A stretch of DNA of 32,523 nucleotides from Palsa-883 sp035696165 (GCA_035696165.1 DASRQX010000395.1:1-32523); one strand, 5' to 3'. Positions 1-7,648 are shown, counted from the first letter of the stretch. Program-made: numbers and translations. The notes: generated from the letters alone by a model not told the origin.

Positions 1-18
1 TCCGGCGGGAGGCGATGC

Positions 19-1293
19 ATGCGGGTGCTAGTGATTGGGTCGGGCGGGCGCGAGCACGCACTGTGCTGGTCGATTGCCGCCAGTCCATTGTTGACCAAAC
101 TCTGGTGCGCGCCTGGCAATCCCGGCATCGCTGCGGTTGCCACATGCGTGCCGATCGGCGCGGTCGACCTCGCCACGCTGGTGGATTTCGCCCGCGAGAA
201 CGCGATCGAGCTGGTAGTTCCCGGGCCGGAGGCGCCGCTGGTCGCCGGCATCACCGATGCCATGGAGGCCGCCGGCATCCCGTGCTGCGGACCCACCCAG
301 GCGGCGGCTCGGCTCGAAGGCAGCAAGACGTTCGCCAAGGAAATCTGCGACGCCGCCCGCATCCCGACGGCGCAGTGGGAGCGGTTCGAGGACGCCGAGA
401 CGGCCCGCGAGTTCATCCGCCGCCGTGGCGCGCCGATCGTGGTGAAGGCGGACGGGTTGGCCGGCGGCAAGGGGGTCGTGGTGGCCACCACCGAAGCCGA
501 GGCGCTGGCGGCGATCGACCTGATGATGGACGCTCGGCTGTTCGGCGAAGCCGGGGCGGCGGTGGTCATCGAGGAGTGCCTGACCGGCGACGAGGTCTCC
601 TTGTTCGCGCTGTGCGACGCGACGCACGCGCTGTCGCTCGGCGCGGCGCAGGACCACAAGCGGGTGGGCGACGGCGATACCGGCCCAAACACCGGCGGCA
701 TGGGCGGCTATTCGCCGGCGCCGATGTTTTCCGCGGCGCTGGAGCAGGCGGCGATCGAGGGGATCATCCGTCCCGCGCTGGCCGAGATGGCGCGCCGCGG
801 CACACCATTCCGCGGCATCCTGTATGCCGGGCTGATGCTGACACCGGAGGGGCCGAAGCTGATCGAATTCAATGCCCGCTTCGGCGACCCGGAGTGCCAG
901 GTGCTGCTGCTGCGGTTGCGGTCCGATCTGCTGCCGGCGCTGCAGGCGGCGCGCGATGGCGAGCTGGCGCATTTCGATCTGCGTTGGCACGACAACGCGG
1001 CGATTGGCGTGGTGATGGCGGCGCGCGGCTACCCGGATGCGCCGGAGCGCGGCAGTGAGATCCGCGGCCTTGACGCAGCTTCGGCCATGCCTGGCGTACA
1101 GGTGTTCCATGCCGGAACGACGGCGGACGCCGATGGGCACATTCGTGCCGCGGGCGGGCGCGTGCTGACTGTCTGCGCGACCGGGACCACGTTGGTTGCC
1201 GCACGCGACGCGGCGTATGCGGCGGTGGACGCGATCGACTGGCCGGAGGGATTCTGCCGCCGCGATATCGGTCATCGGGCGCTGGTGCGCTGA
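19..1293 (+). CDS. purD: Phosphoribosylamine--glycine ligase (GAR synthetase)
   Basis: Cytosolic purine biosynthesis enzyme that joins 5-phosphoribosylamine and glycine using ATP. The 424-residue product has the usual length of the family. It opens with the signature GSGGREHAL (residues 8-16), followed by an N-terminal domain, an ATP-grasp domain with the segment VVKADGLAGGKGV, and the metal-binding stretch FNARFGDPE near residue 290. The start at 19 is preferred over an overlapping ATG at 15 in another frame because it gives the conserved MRVLVIGSGG N-terminus; GGCGGGAGG lies just upstream as ribosome binding site. The gene is convergent with tadA across a 588-base gap that holds a long palindrome. 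The assignment is secure. Confidence 0.97.
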   Translation: MRVLVIGSGGREHALCWSIAASPLLTKLWCAPGNPGIAAVATCVPIGAVDLATLVDFARENAIELVVPGPEAPLVAGITDAMEAAGIPCCGPTQAAARLEGSKTFAKEICDAARIPTAQWERFEDAETAREFIRRRGAPIVVKADGLAGGKGVVVATTEAEALAAIDLMMDARLFGEAGAAVVIEECLTGDEVSLFALCDATHALSLGAAQDHKRVGDGDTGPNTGGMGGYSPAPMFSAALEQAAIEGIIRPALAEMARRGTPFRGILYAGLMLTPEGPKLIEFNARFGDPECQVLLLRLRSDLLPALQAARDGELAHFDLRWHDNAAIGVVMAARGYPDAPERGSEIRGLDAASAMPGVQVFHAGTTADADGHIRAAGGRVLTVCATGTTLVAARDAAYAAVDAIDWPEGFCRRDIGHRALVR

Positions 1294-1881
1294 CCGTGCG
1301 CCGGCTCGGCTGCCCGGCGCGCATATCGTTTCGGACCGGGGTTGCCTGAGTGTCGGGCCGGTGAAGGCCGAGCTAACTCGTTTGTTTGGGCCGTTTCTTG
1401 ACCGATTCGGTTGCCGGCGCGACTGATGAGCTGCCGCGGCGGTCGGGCGGACAAGCGTATATATTCCTTAGGCGTTTCGAAATACCGTGAGGAGGTGTCC
1501 CGCCGGCGGCCGACAGGTTTCACCTTTCATAGGATGGTCGGACGGCGGGCATCGCGTCGTTGGTCGCCCCGGAGGCCTGCGTTTGGCGGCATTCACGACA
1601 CCGGCCGTCCGGGGTCGCACATTGCAACGAGCAAGCAAGCCAAGGAAGCCAAGGATTTCACCACGGAGGCACGGAGAAGCAGGAATTTTGGGCGCTTCGC
1701 GCTGGTGTCCGTTCAGGCACCGCGTGAAGCGCATCGGTTGCTTCTCCGTGTCTCCGTGTCTCCGTGCCTTCGCGGTGGAATCCTTGCTTTCTTGGCTTGC
1801 GACGGAGCGAACATTCCCGGATGTACCATCGCCGGAGCGCCTGGGGGCAGGCTTCGCTTGTTCTCGGGCCGGGTGATCCAG
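1294..1881. other. 588-base intergenic region between purD and tadA
   Basis: No credible gene is seen on either strand. The right half holds the long palindrome at 1635-1800, annotated separately. The remainder is GC-rich, with one AT-rich island near 1457-1466 (TATATATTCC) that could be promoter-like but has no gene in the right position. The two flanking genes converge here, so the region should contain their terminators. Confidence 0.6.
1635..1800. repeat. Long imperfect palindrome, family A copy 1
   Basis: The left arm (1635-1680) and right arm (1740-1800) are imperfect reverse complements. Both contain GGATT/AATCC, CACCACGGAG or its complement, and short repeats of CACGGAG/CTCCGTG. The centre carries GCGCTTCGCGC at 1692-1702, the same 11-mer found in the centres of two of the other three members at 13684 and 21239. 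Similar CCACGGAG..CACGGAG palindromes are, from memory, scattered through many unrelated bacterial genomes, but I know of no established function. The element could fold into a very long RNA hairpin between the two convergent genes. Confidence 0.8.
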
Positions 1882-2322
1882 CTATCGCTTCATTGCGAAA
1901 AACGCGCGCAGCAGCGCCGCCGCATCGGCCTCTCGAACGCCGCCCACAATTTCGAGCCGATGATGGCACGATGGGGCGTCGAACACCCGCGCGCCGTGCT
2001 CGACGCCGCCGCCCTTCGGGTCGTAGGCGCCGAACACCAGGCGGCGGATGCGGAACAGGCTGATCGCCTGGGCGCACATCGGGCAGGGTTCGAGAGTTAC
2101 CACCAAGTCGCAATCGGCCAACCACTTGGAGCCTCGCGCGGCTGCCGCACCGCGCAGGGCGAGCATCTCGGCGTGGGCGCTGGGGTCGTTGCGCGCCTCG
2201 ACCTCGTTGCCGGCGCGCGACAATACCGAGCCGTCAGCCGCAATCACCACCGCACCGACCGGCACTTCACCGCGCGCGGCGGCCAGGCGTGCCTGCTCCA
2301 ACGCGATCGCCATGGCGGTCAT
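1882..2322 (-). CDS. tadA: tRNA-adenosine(34) deaminase
   Basis: Converts adenosine to inosine at the wobble position of tRNA-Arg(ACG). The 146-residue product carries the zinc deaminase signature: HAE at residues 50-52 (His ligand and catalytic Glu) and PCPMC at 79-83 (Cys80 and Cys83 ligands), plus the GEVPVGAV segment near the start that is typical of TadA. The chosen ATG (complement of 2320-2322) fits the usual N-terminus; the frame stays open further upstream, but that part would run across the divergent neighbour and looks non-coding. Sixty-three bases separate it from the divergent gene at 2386. The order purD, tadA, rluB, rsmD is, from memory, common in related alphaproteobacteria, here with two extra genes inserted. 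Confidence 0.95.
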   Translation of the reverse strand: MTAMAIALEQARLAAARGEVPVGAVVIAADGSVLSRAGNEVEARNDPSAHAEMLALRGAAAARGSKWLADCDLVVTLEPCPMCAQAISLFRIRRLVFGAYDPKGGGVEHGARVFDAPSCHHRLEIVGGVREADAAALLRAFFAMKR

Positions 2323-2385
2323 GCTGCGCGCGCCGGCGGAACAGTGCACCGTGGCGCCAGCGCATTCCGCGACAGGAGGAAACCC

Positions 2386-2961
2386 ATGCCCCGCATCCCG
2401 CTGGTGTCCGAGGCCAGCATGACCGACGCGCAGTGCCGGGTCTACGACGCGATGATGAACGGCCCGCGCCGGTCGCCCCCGGTCGGGCCGCTGGCCGCGG
2501 CCATGCACCGGCCCGACCTGGCGGAGGCGTGGTCGGCGCTCGGCCTTGTGCTGCGCTTCAACTCCAGCCTGCCGCCGCTGCTGCGCGAGTTCGTCATCCT
2601 GCTGGTCGGGCGGCACTGGGACTGCCAGTTCGAGTGGTTCTCCCACGAAGCCGAGGCGCGCGAGGCCGGGCTGTCGGCGCGGACGATCGAGACGTTGCGC
2701 CAGGGCGGTGCCGTGTTCGCCGCGGCGGATGAGCAGGCGATCCACGATTACGCGATCGAACTGCTGCGCCACCACCACGCCACCGATGCAACGTATCAGA
2801 CCGTGCTGGCGACCTACGGGACCGCCGGCATCGTCGAGCTGACCGCGCTGATCGGCTATTATTCCATGGTCGCACTGACGCTGAACGCGCACGAGATTGG
2901 TGTGCCGGAGGGCGCGCAACCACCGCTGCCGGCCTTGCCCGGACACGGCGGCAGGGTCTAG
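2386..2961 (+). CDS. Carboxymuconolactone decarboxylase family protein (AhpD-like fold)
   Basis: A 191-residue all-alpha protein of the CMD/AhpD superfamily. The segment from LREFVILLVGRHWDCQFEWFSH (residues about 66-87) matches the family core, in which a helix with a Cys or Trp-x-Cys motif is followed by a His; here a single Cys and WFSHEAEAREAGLS are visible. The classic CxxC redox pair of AhpD is absent, so peroxidase activity is doubtful. The start is supported by AGGAGG at 2375-2380, five bases before the ATG. The gene is followed after nine bases by the amidotransferase gene, so they may form an operon. The substrate cannot be told from sequence. Confidence 0.85.
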   Translation: MPRIPLVSEASMTDAQCRVYDAMMNGPRRSPPVGPLAAAMHRPDLAEAWSALGLVLRFNSSLPPLLREFVILLVGRHWDCQFEWFSHEAEAREAGLSARTIETLRQGGAVFAAADEQAIHDYAIELLRHHHATDATYQTVLATYGTAGIVELTALIGYYSMVALTLNAHEIGVPEGAQPPLPALPGHGGRV

Positions 2962-2970
2962 CAACGCCCC

Positions 2971-3687
2971 ATGACCAATCGACCCGTCATCGGCGTGACC
3001 CTGGATTCCGAGCAACCCGGCGGCTACTCGAAATATCCCTGGTATGCGCTGCGGCAGAACTACGCCGACGCGATCGTTGCGGCCGGCGGGCTGCCGGTGG
3101 CGCTGCCGCACGATGCGGCGCTGGCGGCGGACTACCTGGATCGGATCGACGCGCTGGTGGTGACCGGGGGCGCCTTCGATGTCGATCCCGCGCTGTATGG
3201 CGAGGGCGATCGCCATGCGACGGTGACACTGAAGGAGGGTCGCACCACGGCGGAACTGGCATTGACGCAAGGGGCGCTGGCGCGCGATCTGCCGGTGCTG
3301 GGTATTTGCGGCGGTGAGCAGCTTCTAGCGGTGGCGCTCGGCGGCACGCTGATGCAGCACATCCCGGACAGCGTGGCCAACGCGCTGGAGCACGAGCAGC
3401 CCAACCCACGGCATGAGCCTGGGCATCCGGTCGCGGTGGTGCCGGGCACGTTGCTGCACCGGATCGTTGGCGCTGTGGAGATGCGGGTGAACTCGGCGCA
3501 TCACCAGGCGGTGCGCGCGCCCGGGCCACACGCGGTGGTGAATGCGACCGCGCCCGACACAGTGATCGAGGGGTTGGAGGACGCGCGCTACCGATTCTGC
3601 CTGGGCGTGCAGTGGCACCCGGAATTCTTCATTGATCCCGGTGACCGGCGTATCTTCGATGCGTTCATTGCGGCGTGCCGCGGGTGA
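2971..3687 (+). CDS. Class I glutamine amidotransferase, gamma-glutamyl-GABA hydrolase (PuuD) type
   Basis: A 238-residue peptidase C26 family enzyme. The nucleophile Cys113 lies in LGICGGEQ, and His216/Glu218 of WHPEF complete the triad. TGGAFDVDP near residues 65-73 matches the TGG.D..P segment of this family. The usual nucleophile motif is GICRG; here the Arg is Gly. Known members hydrolyse gamma-glutamyl-gamma-aminobutyrate in putrescine breakdown, but no other putrescine genes are nearby, so the substrate is uncertain. The stop codon is followed in the same frame by the remnant of another gene (3688-3956). Confidence 0.88.
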   Translation: MTNRPVIGVTLDSEQPGGYSKYPWYALRQNYADAIVAAGGLPVALPHDAALAADYLDRIDALVVTGGAFDVDPALYGEGDRHATVTLKEGRTTAELALTQGALARDLPVLGICGGEQLLAVALGGTLMQHIPDSVANALEHEQPNPRHEPGHPVAVVPGTLLHRIVGAVEMRVNSAHHQAVRAPGPHAVVNATAPDTVIEGLEDARYRFCLGVQWHPEFFIDPGDRRIFDAFIAACRG

Positions 3688-3956
3688 GATCCGTTGGACG
3701 ATCTGCGCGATGCCTATCTGGCAGCCACTGCGGAACATCTTGCCAGGTGCCACGATCTGCCGATCCCGGAATGATCCGAGACATACCGGCTCGTGCTGCG
3801 ACAGAAATTTTTCGCCGGCGGCCTCGAATCGCTGAAAGCGTTGCTGCGTTCCGCCGGCGGATGCTGTTTGTCGGCAAGAGTGCCCGGCACCGGCCGAGAA
3901 TGTTCGCCGACGAATCCGACTATACGGTGGCCGTCGAACTTCTGGCCCAGGCGTGA
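3688..3956 (+). pseudogene. Decayed small conserved gene: nonsense mutation plus frameshift
   Basis: Directly after the amidotransferase stop and in the same frame, the DNA reads as good protein (LDDLRDAYLAATAEHLARCH, DLPIPE), then hits TGA at 3772-3774 and continues with SETYRL and FFAGGLESLKALL. The last part continues in another frame as AESVAAFRRRMLFVGKSA up to a TGA at 3954-3956. From memory, a conserved module in small bacterial proteins reads PEW..., then FAGGLESLK, LLAESP and FRRR.LFV. The premature stop is exactly where that module has Trp (TGG to TGA), and the frame change lies between two GAAAGC copies, as a small deletion would leave. TTG at 3694 is a possible start; an N-terminal part may be missing. 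The function is unknown to me. Confidence 0.7.
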
Positions 3957-3969
3957 AGCGGAGCGTCGC

Positions 3970-4749
3970 GTGACAGGCCGCGATCAAACCGAACCGTTGC
4001 CGGAACAGGGTGACGCAGCGACAAGCGAGCAGCGCGGCGAGCGCATCGCGAAGTGGCTGGCCCGTGCCGGCGTCGCCAGCCGGCGCGACGCCGAGAAGCT
4101 GATCGCCGAGGGCAAGGTGCGGCTGAACAACACGGTGGTCACCCATCCGGCGACGTTCGTCGGCCCCGGCGACCTTGTGCTGATCGGCAGCAAGCTGGTG
4201 GAGGCACCGCAGCGCACCCGCCTATGGCGCTATCACAAGCCGGACGGCCTGATGACCACGCATCGCGACCCGCAGGGCCGCCCCACGGTGTTCGACAAAC
4301 TCCGGGAAACCCTGCCGCGGGTGATCAGTATCGGCCGGCTGGATCTGAACAGTGAGGGACTGCTGCTGCTGACGAACGACGGCGCCCTGGCTCGGCAGCT
4401 CGAGCTGCCCTCGACCGGCTGGCTGCGCCGTTACCGGGTGCGGGTGCACGGTAACCCAGAGCCTGCCGCGCTCGCCGTGCTGGCCAAGGGCATCACGATC
4501 GACGGCGTGCGCTACGGCGAGATCGACGCCGGCCTCGATTCCCGCAAGGGCGAGAATGCCTGGCTCACCGTCAGCCTGCGCGAGGGGCGTAACCGTGAGG
4601 TGCGCCGCGTGATGGCGCATCTCGGCCTGGCGGTGTCACGGTTGATCCGCATCGCCTATGGTCCGTTCCAGCTCGGCGCGCTACCGCGCGGTGAGGTCGA
4701 GGAGATCCCGGCCCGCGTGTTGCGCGACCAGTTGCCGCGCCCAAGCTGA
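3970..4749 (+). CDS. rluB: Pseudouridine synthase, RluB/RsuA family
   Basis: A 259-residue rRNA pseudouridine synthase that isomerises uridine in 23S (or 16S) rRNA. An S4 RNA-binding domain (residues about 20-65, RIAKWLARAGVASRRDAEKL) precedes the catalytic domain, where the nucleophilic Asp is in SIGRLDLNSEGLLLLTNDG. REGRNREVRR near the end is also typical. The start is a GTG at 3970: it gives a short, charged lead-in to the S4 domain, whereas the frame upstream overlaps the decayed gene. The stop codon TGA (4747-4749) overlaps an ATG and begins an unusual repeat array leading to rsmD. RluB is preferred over RsuA because of its rsmD linkage. Confidence 0.9.
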   Translation: MTGRDQTEPLPEQGDAATSEQRGERIAKWLARAGVASRRDAEKLIAEGKVRLNNTVVTHPATFVGPGDLVLIGSKLVEAPQRTRLWRYHKPDGLMTTHRDPQGRPTVFDKLRETLPRVISIGRLDLNSEGLLLLTNDGALARQLELPSTGWLRRYRVRVHGNPEPAALAVLAKGITIDGVRYGEIDAGLDSRKGENAWLTVSLREGRNREVRRVMAHLGLAVSRLIRIAYGPFQLGALPRGEVEEIPARVLRDQLPRPS

Positions 4750-4824
4750 TGCAGCCGATCTTATGCTCCCCTGGCTGATGCCCCCCAGTCTGATGCGGCC
4801 CATCTGATGCGACCTGTCTGATGC
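4747..4824 (+). repeat. TGATGC repeat array forming a stop/start relay between rluB and rsmD
   Basis: Five TGATGC units and one TTATGC variant lie at 4747, 4761, 4776, 4791, 4805 and 4819, a period of 14-15 bases. The first TGA is the rluB stop and the last ATG (4821) is the rsmD start. Reading it as code gives an unbroken chain: ATG 4749 to TGA 4778 (MQPILCSPG), ATG 4778 to TGA 4807 (MPPSLMRPI), ATG 4807 to TGA 4821 (MRPV), then rsmD at 4821. Every junction is the one-base overlap TGATG, a known setting for termination-reinitiation coupling. The coordinates are read directly; a role in translation is inference. Confidence 0.85.
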
Positions 4825-5393
4825 GCATCATCGCCGGCGCCTGGAAAGGCCGCGCGCTGCAGACGCCACCGGGCGACACGACGCGCCCCACCGCCGACCG
4901 GGTGCGGCAGGCATTGTTCGACATGCTGCTGCACGCGCCCTGGGGCGGGCGCGCGACCATCGAGGGTGCGCGCGTGCTAGACGTGTTTGCCGGCACCGGT
5001 GCGTTCGGGCTGGAGGCACTGTCGCGTGGCGCCGCCTTTGCCACGTTCATCGAGCAGGATCGTGCCGCGTTGGTCGCGTTGCGCGCCAACATTGTGAGGC
5101 TTCGCGCGGTTGACCGCTCTTCCGTGCTGGCCAGCGATGCGTTGGCCGCAGCGACGCTGGCCGCCTCCGGCCGCACTCCGTGCTCGCTGGTGTTCCTCGA
5201 TCCGCCCTATGGCGGCGATCTGGTGCCGCGCGCGCTGGCACTTCTGTCCGCCCACGGATGGATCGCGTCTGGCGCCCTGATTATCGCCGAAACGGCGCGC
5301 GCCGAGCCGCCATTGGATGCCGATCTGTTGGCGGAACGCACGCACGGCGCCGCGCGAATCAGCGTCTGGCGAACCCTGATACGCAGCCCGTAG
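4821..5393 (+). CDS. rsmD: 16S rRNA (guanine(966)-N2)-methyltransferase
   Basis: A 190-residue S-adenosylmethionine-dependent methyltransferase that modifies G966 of 16S rRNA. MRIIAGAWKGRAL at the start and RPTADRVRQALFDML (residues 25-39) are typical of RsmD. The SAM site is VLDVFAGTGAFGLEALSRGA, and the N2-guanine catalytic motif DPPYG is present near residue 131. No independent Shine-Dalgarno sequence is evident before ATG 4821; the start overlaps a TGA in the relay array, so translation is probably coupled to rluB through that array. Confidence 0.95.
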   Translation: MRIIAGAWKGRALQTPPGDTTRPTADRVRQALFDMLLHAPWGGRATIEGARVLDVFAGTGAFGLEALSRGAAFATFIEQDRAALVALRANIVRLRAVDRSSVLASDALAAATLAASGRTPCSLVFLDPPYGGDLVPRALALLSAHGWIASGALIIAETARAEPPLDADLLAERTHGAARISVWRTLIRSP

Positions 5394-5468
5394 CGTCCAC
5401 CGGGCGTTATCATTGCGATTCACCACGAATTCAGCGGCGGCGGAGCCGGTTGCAGCGTCGGACGAATG

Positions 5469-5568
5469 ATACCAGCGGCCGAAAGTCCCGACTCTCCACC
5501 TGTCATGGCCGGCGAAGGCCGGCCATGACGGGTAGGCAGCGTACGTCAATGCTTTCGGCCGCTGGTAT
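5469..5568. repeat. Nested palindromic element, family B copy 1
   Basis: A 100-base element bounded by a perfect 17-bp inverted repeat, ATACCAGCGGCCGAAAG at 5469-5485 and its complement at 5552-5568. Inside is a second perfect hairpin, GTCATGGCCGGC, loop GAAG, GCCGGCCATGAC (5502-5529). The right part (GACGGG, GGCAGCGTACGTCAAT, CTTTCGGCCGCTGGTAT) recurs at 7591-7638 and 17344-17387. Size, inverted ends and repetition suggest a miniature mobile element, but no clear target duplication is visible at this copy. Its right end supplies the first two bases of an ATG at 5567. Confidence 0.85.
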
Positions 5569-6178
5569 GAAACCTCCGCGATACGAAGCCGATGGCATTC
5601 GGCTGATCCACAGCGCCGTGATCAAAGGAGCCGCACGCGATGACCCGGGCATAGCCAAATTGATCACCAGCCTGATCGCGCGCGGCGCCCGCATGGTTGC
5701 GATGACCGACACCACCGCGATCGGTGCGGCGGCTGCCGTGCCGGACCCGGCGGCAGGTGCGGCGACCGCACGCCAGGCGGTATGCGATCTTCGCGCCGAC
5801 GACCGCACGGAGCTGCTGGGCGCGCTGTCGGACACGGAAGTTCAGGCCCGGGGCGGCGGCGTCCGGATGGAAGTTGTCGCTCCGAAAGGTCTGACGCTCG
5901 GGGTTCGGCCGGCGATGCTTCGGCCGGTGCTTCTGGCGCTGTTGCGCAACGCGATCGAACATGCGCTGGGCGGGCATGTGTTCGTCGGCGCGACGCGCGC
6001 GGATGGCGAGGTTCGTATCGTTCTCACCCACGACGGTCGTCGGGCGCCCGACCCCTTGGCCATCAATGTCCACACGTCGCTTGCCCGCCTGCTGGCCTTC
6101 TCCGACGTCTCGCTGCTGGTTGACCACCGCCTGGGCGACCAAACGACCATGATGCTCGGTCTTGCCGACATGGGGTAG
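5567..6178 (+). CDS. Degenerate histidine-kinase-type ATPase domain protein
   Basis: About 203 residues, cytosolic. The middle resembles a dimerisation/phosphoacceptor helix region (GIAKLITSLIARGARM), without a clear H-box histidine. LRPVLLALLRNAIEHA (residues about 123-138) matches the N-box of GHKL/HATPase domains. The G-box region is poor: GEVRIVLTHDGRRAP replaces the usual D-x-G-x-G. The protein is therefore probably not an active kinase and may be a decayed or regulatory relative. Start uncertain: ATG 5567 overlaps the end of a repeat element, and ATGs at 5549 and 5525 lie within it. The original N-terminus may have been lost when the element arrived. Confidence 0.5.
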   Translation: MKPPRYEADGIRLIHSAVIKGAARDDPGIAKLITSLIARGARMVAMTDTTAIGAAAAVPDPAAGAATARQAVCDLRADDRTELLGALSDTEVQARGGGVRMEVVAPKGLTLGVRPAMLRPVLLALLRNAIEHALGGHVFVGATRADGEVRIVLTHDGRRAPDPLAINVHTSLARLLAFSDVSLLVDHRLGDQTTMMLGLADMG

Positions 6179-6212
6179 CATCGCCGGCCAGCACGCCAGC
6201 ACGAGGCCCGCC

Positions 6213-6608
6213 ATGCCACGCCAACCGATCATCTCGACCGCTCTCGCCCAGCCGAGCGGGCATTTCTCGCAGGGTATCATCGTCGAGGCACGCGGCCGGC
6301 TGGTGTTCATCTCCGGCATGGTGGCCCGCCGCGCCGACGGCGGCATCGCCGGCATCGGCGATGTCGAGGCGCAAACCCGCCAGGTCTGCGAGAACGTCAA
6401 GACCGCGGTCGAGGCCGCCGGCGGCACACTGGGCGATATCTGCCGCGTCGACGTCCATGTCCGTAACATGGAGGATTTCCCGATCATCCACCGCGTGCGC
6501 CGCGCATATTTTCCCGACCCGCCGCCCGCCTCGACAATGGTCGAGGTGAGCAAGTTCACGCACCCGGACTACCTGATCGAAATGAGCGCGATCGCGGTGC
6601 TGGCGTAG
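6213..6608 (+). CDS. RidA family (YjgF/YER057c/UK114) protein
   Basis: A 131-residue small protein of the Rid family, whose archetype hydrolyses reactive enamines and imines formed by PLP enzymes. Family features are visible: the N-terminal FSQGIIVEARGRLVFISG, the middle QTRQVCENVKTAVEAAGG, and PPASTMVEVSKF near the end. The RidA-subfamily Arg in the C-terminal segment (usually P.R) is not present as such (PPPASTMVEV), so it belongs to a Rid subgroup whose chemistry is less certain. Start 6213 is chosen over an upstream frame extension because ACGAGG lies 7-12 bases before it. Its TAG stop overlaps the GTG of birA. Confidence 0.85.
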   Translation: MPRQPIISTALAQPSGHFSQGIIVEARGRLVFISGMVARRADGGIAGIGDVEAQTRQVCENVKTAVEAAGGTLGDICRVDVHVRNMEDFPIIHRVRRAYFPDPPPASTMVEVSKFTHPDYLIEMSAIAVLA

Positions 6609-7318
6609 TGCCGCGCTTCGTTGTGCGGCATCACGCCGAGCTGGCCTCGACGATGGACGAGGCCAGGGCGCGCGCGGGCGAGGGCGCTCCGGACGGCACG
6701 GTTGTGGTGGCACGGCGGCAGACGCGGGGTCGCGGGCGGCACGGGCGCGACTGGTTCAGCCCGGAGGGCAATCTGTATGCCTCCGTGCTGTTGCGTCCGG
6801 GATTGCCGCCGGCACGCCTGGGTGAGCTCGGCTTCATTGTCGCGCTTGCCGTGGCCGATACGGTGGACGTGGCGCTGCCGGGCGGCCGCGCCCGGCTGAA
6901 GTGGCCGAACGACGTGCTGGTCGGCGATGCCAAGGTCGCCGGCATCCTGGTCGAGATCATCGAGGACAACGCCGCGATTGTCGGCGTCGGCCTGAACATC
7001 GCCCAGGCGCCAGAAGCAGCGTCGTATCCGGTCACCTGTCTGCACGAAGCTGGGGCGACGGTCTCGGCTGACGCGGCGCTGACACATCTCCTGGCGGCGC
7101 TGGAGCAGCATCTGGCGCGATGGACGGAGCACGGCTTCGCGTGGTCGCGCGAGGCCTGGCTCGTGCGCGGTCCGTCACGCGGAGATTTGGTGCGTGTTCG
7201 CATCGGTGCCCGTACCGACACCGGCCGGTTCGCCGGCCTCGACGCCGATGGGGCGCTGCTGCTGGCGGAGGACGGAGCGTTGCGCCGAGTGGTCGCCGGT
7301 GAGGTCGTCGCCGCGTAG
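6608..7318 (+). CDS. birA: Biotin--[acetyl-CoA-carboxylase] ligase
   Basis: Attaches biotin to the carrier domain of acetyl-CoA carboxylase via biotinoyl-AMP. The 236-residue product is the short group I form without the N-terminal DNA-binding domain. Visible signatures are RGRGRHGRDWFSPEGNLYAS (biotin/ATP loop), LKWPNDVLVG and GVGLNIAQ, followed by a small C-terminal domain. It starts with GTG inside TAGTG, overlapping the RidA stop by one base, so it is likely translationally coupled. It cannot act as a transcriptional repressor like E. coli BirA. Confidence 0.95.
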   Translation: MPRFVVRHHAELASTMDEARARAGEGAPDGTVVVARRQTRGRGRHGRDWFSPEGNLYASVLLRPGLPPARLGELGFIVALAVADTVDVALPGGRARLKWPNDVLVGDAKVAGILVEIIEDNAAIVGVGLNIAQAPEAASYPVTCLHEAGATVSADAALTHLLAALEQHLARWTEHGFAWSREAWLVRGPSRGDLVRVRIGARTDTGRFAGLDADGALLLAEDGALRRVVAGEVVAA

Positions 7319-7646
7319 GGTCTGCTTGCGAGCAACAGGAGCCGCCTACCCGAGGTGGCGCGCGCAGGGCACGCACCGCGGATAATACCAACCGTCATGA
7401 AGAATGAGCGTTGGCATGGGTCTTTGTTCGGCGCGCCGCCGCCGTTGCTTCCCCTGGGCAACCCGGCCGCGATACCAGGCGCCCGGATGATCGACTATTC
7501 GGTGCTGCGCCCGTCATGCCGGCACAGACCGGTATCCACGACTTGCCTTCGTCGCAGCAAAGAAAGTCGTGGATACCGGCCTGCGCCGGCAAGACGGGGT
7601 GTAGCGGCCCGTGCGTCAATGTTTACGGCCGCTGGTATAACATTCT
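7319..7646. other. Intergenic region between birA and the transporter, two palindromes
   Basis: No gene is seen. It holds an imperfect palindrome at 7385-7417 (ATACCAACCGTCAT facing ATGAGCGTTGGCAT) and the family B element at 7472-7638. The latter includes an inner stem of a type common in proteobacterial genomes, CGTGGATACCGGC with its complement. The transporter promoter starts immediately after, at 7649. Confidence 0.65.
7472..7638. repeat. Nested palindromic element, family B copy 2 (enlarged)
   Basis: Outer ends ATACCAG (7472-7478) and CTGGTAT (7632-7638) match family B. The right 50 bases (GACGGGG, GTGCGTCAATG, GGCCGCTGGTAT) align with copies 1 and 3. The interior differs: a second long stem, GTCATGCCGGCACAGACC at 7513-7530 onward, pairs imperfectly with 7567-7595. 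It looks like one repeat inside another. It ends ten bases before the -35 box of the first binding-protein gene. Confidence 0.75.
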
Positions 7647-7648
7647 GA

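Noticed and set aside
1658..2125. Open frames through the palindrome (for example FTTEARRSRN-type peptides)
   Set aside because: They are translations of the repeat arms and the antisense of tadA, with no ribosome site or family similarity.
7385..7417. Imperfect palindrome ATACCAACCGTCAT/ATGAGCGTTGGCAT as the left end of family B copy 2
   Set aside because: It is separate from the CTGGTAT-ended element and differs after ATACCA; it is likely a different repeat, mentioned only in the intergenic entry.
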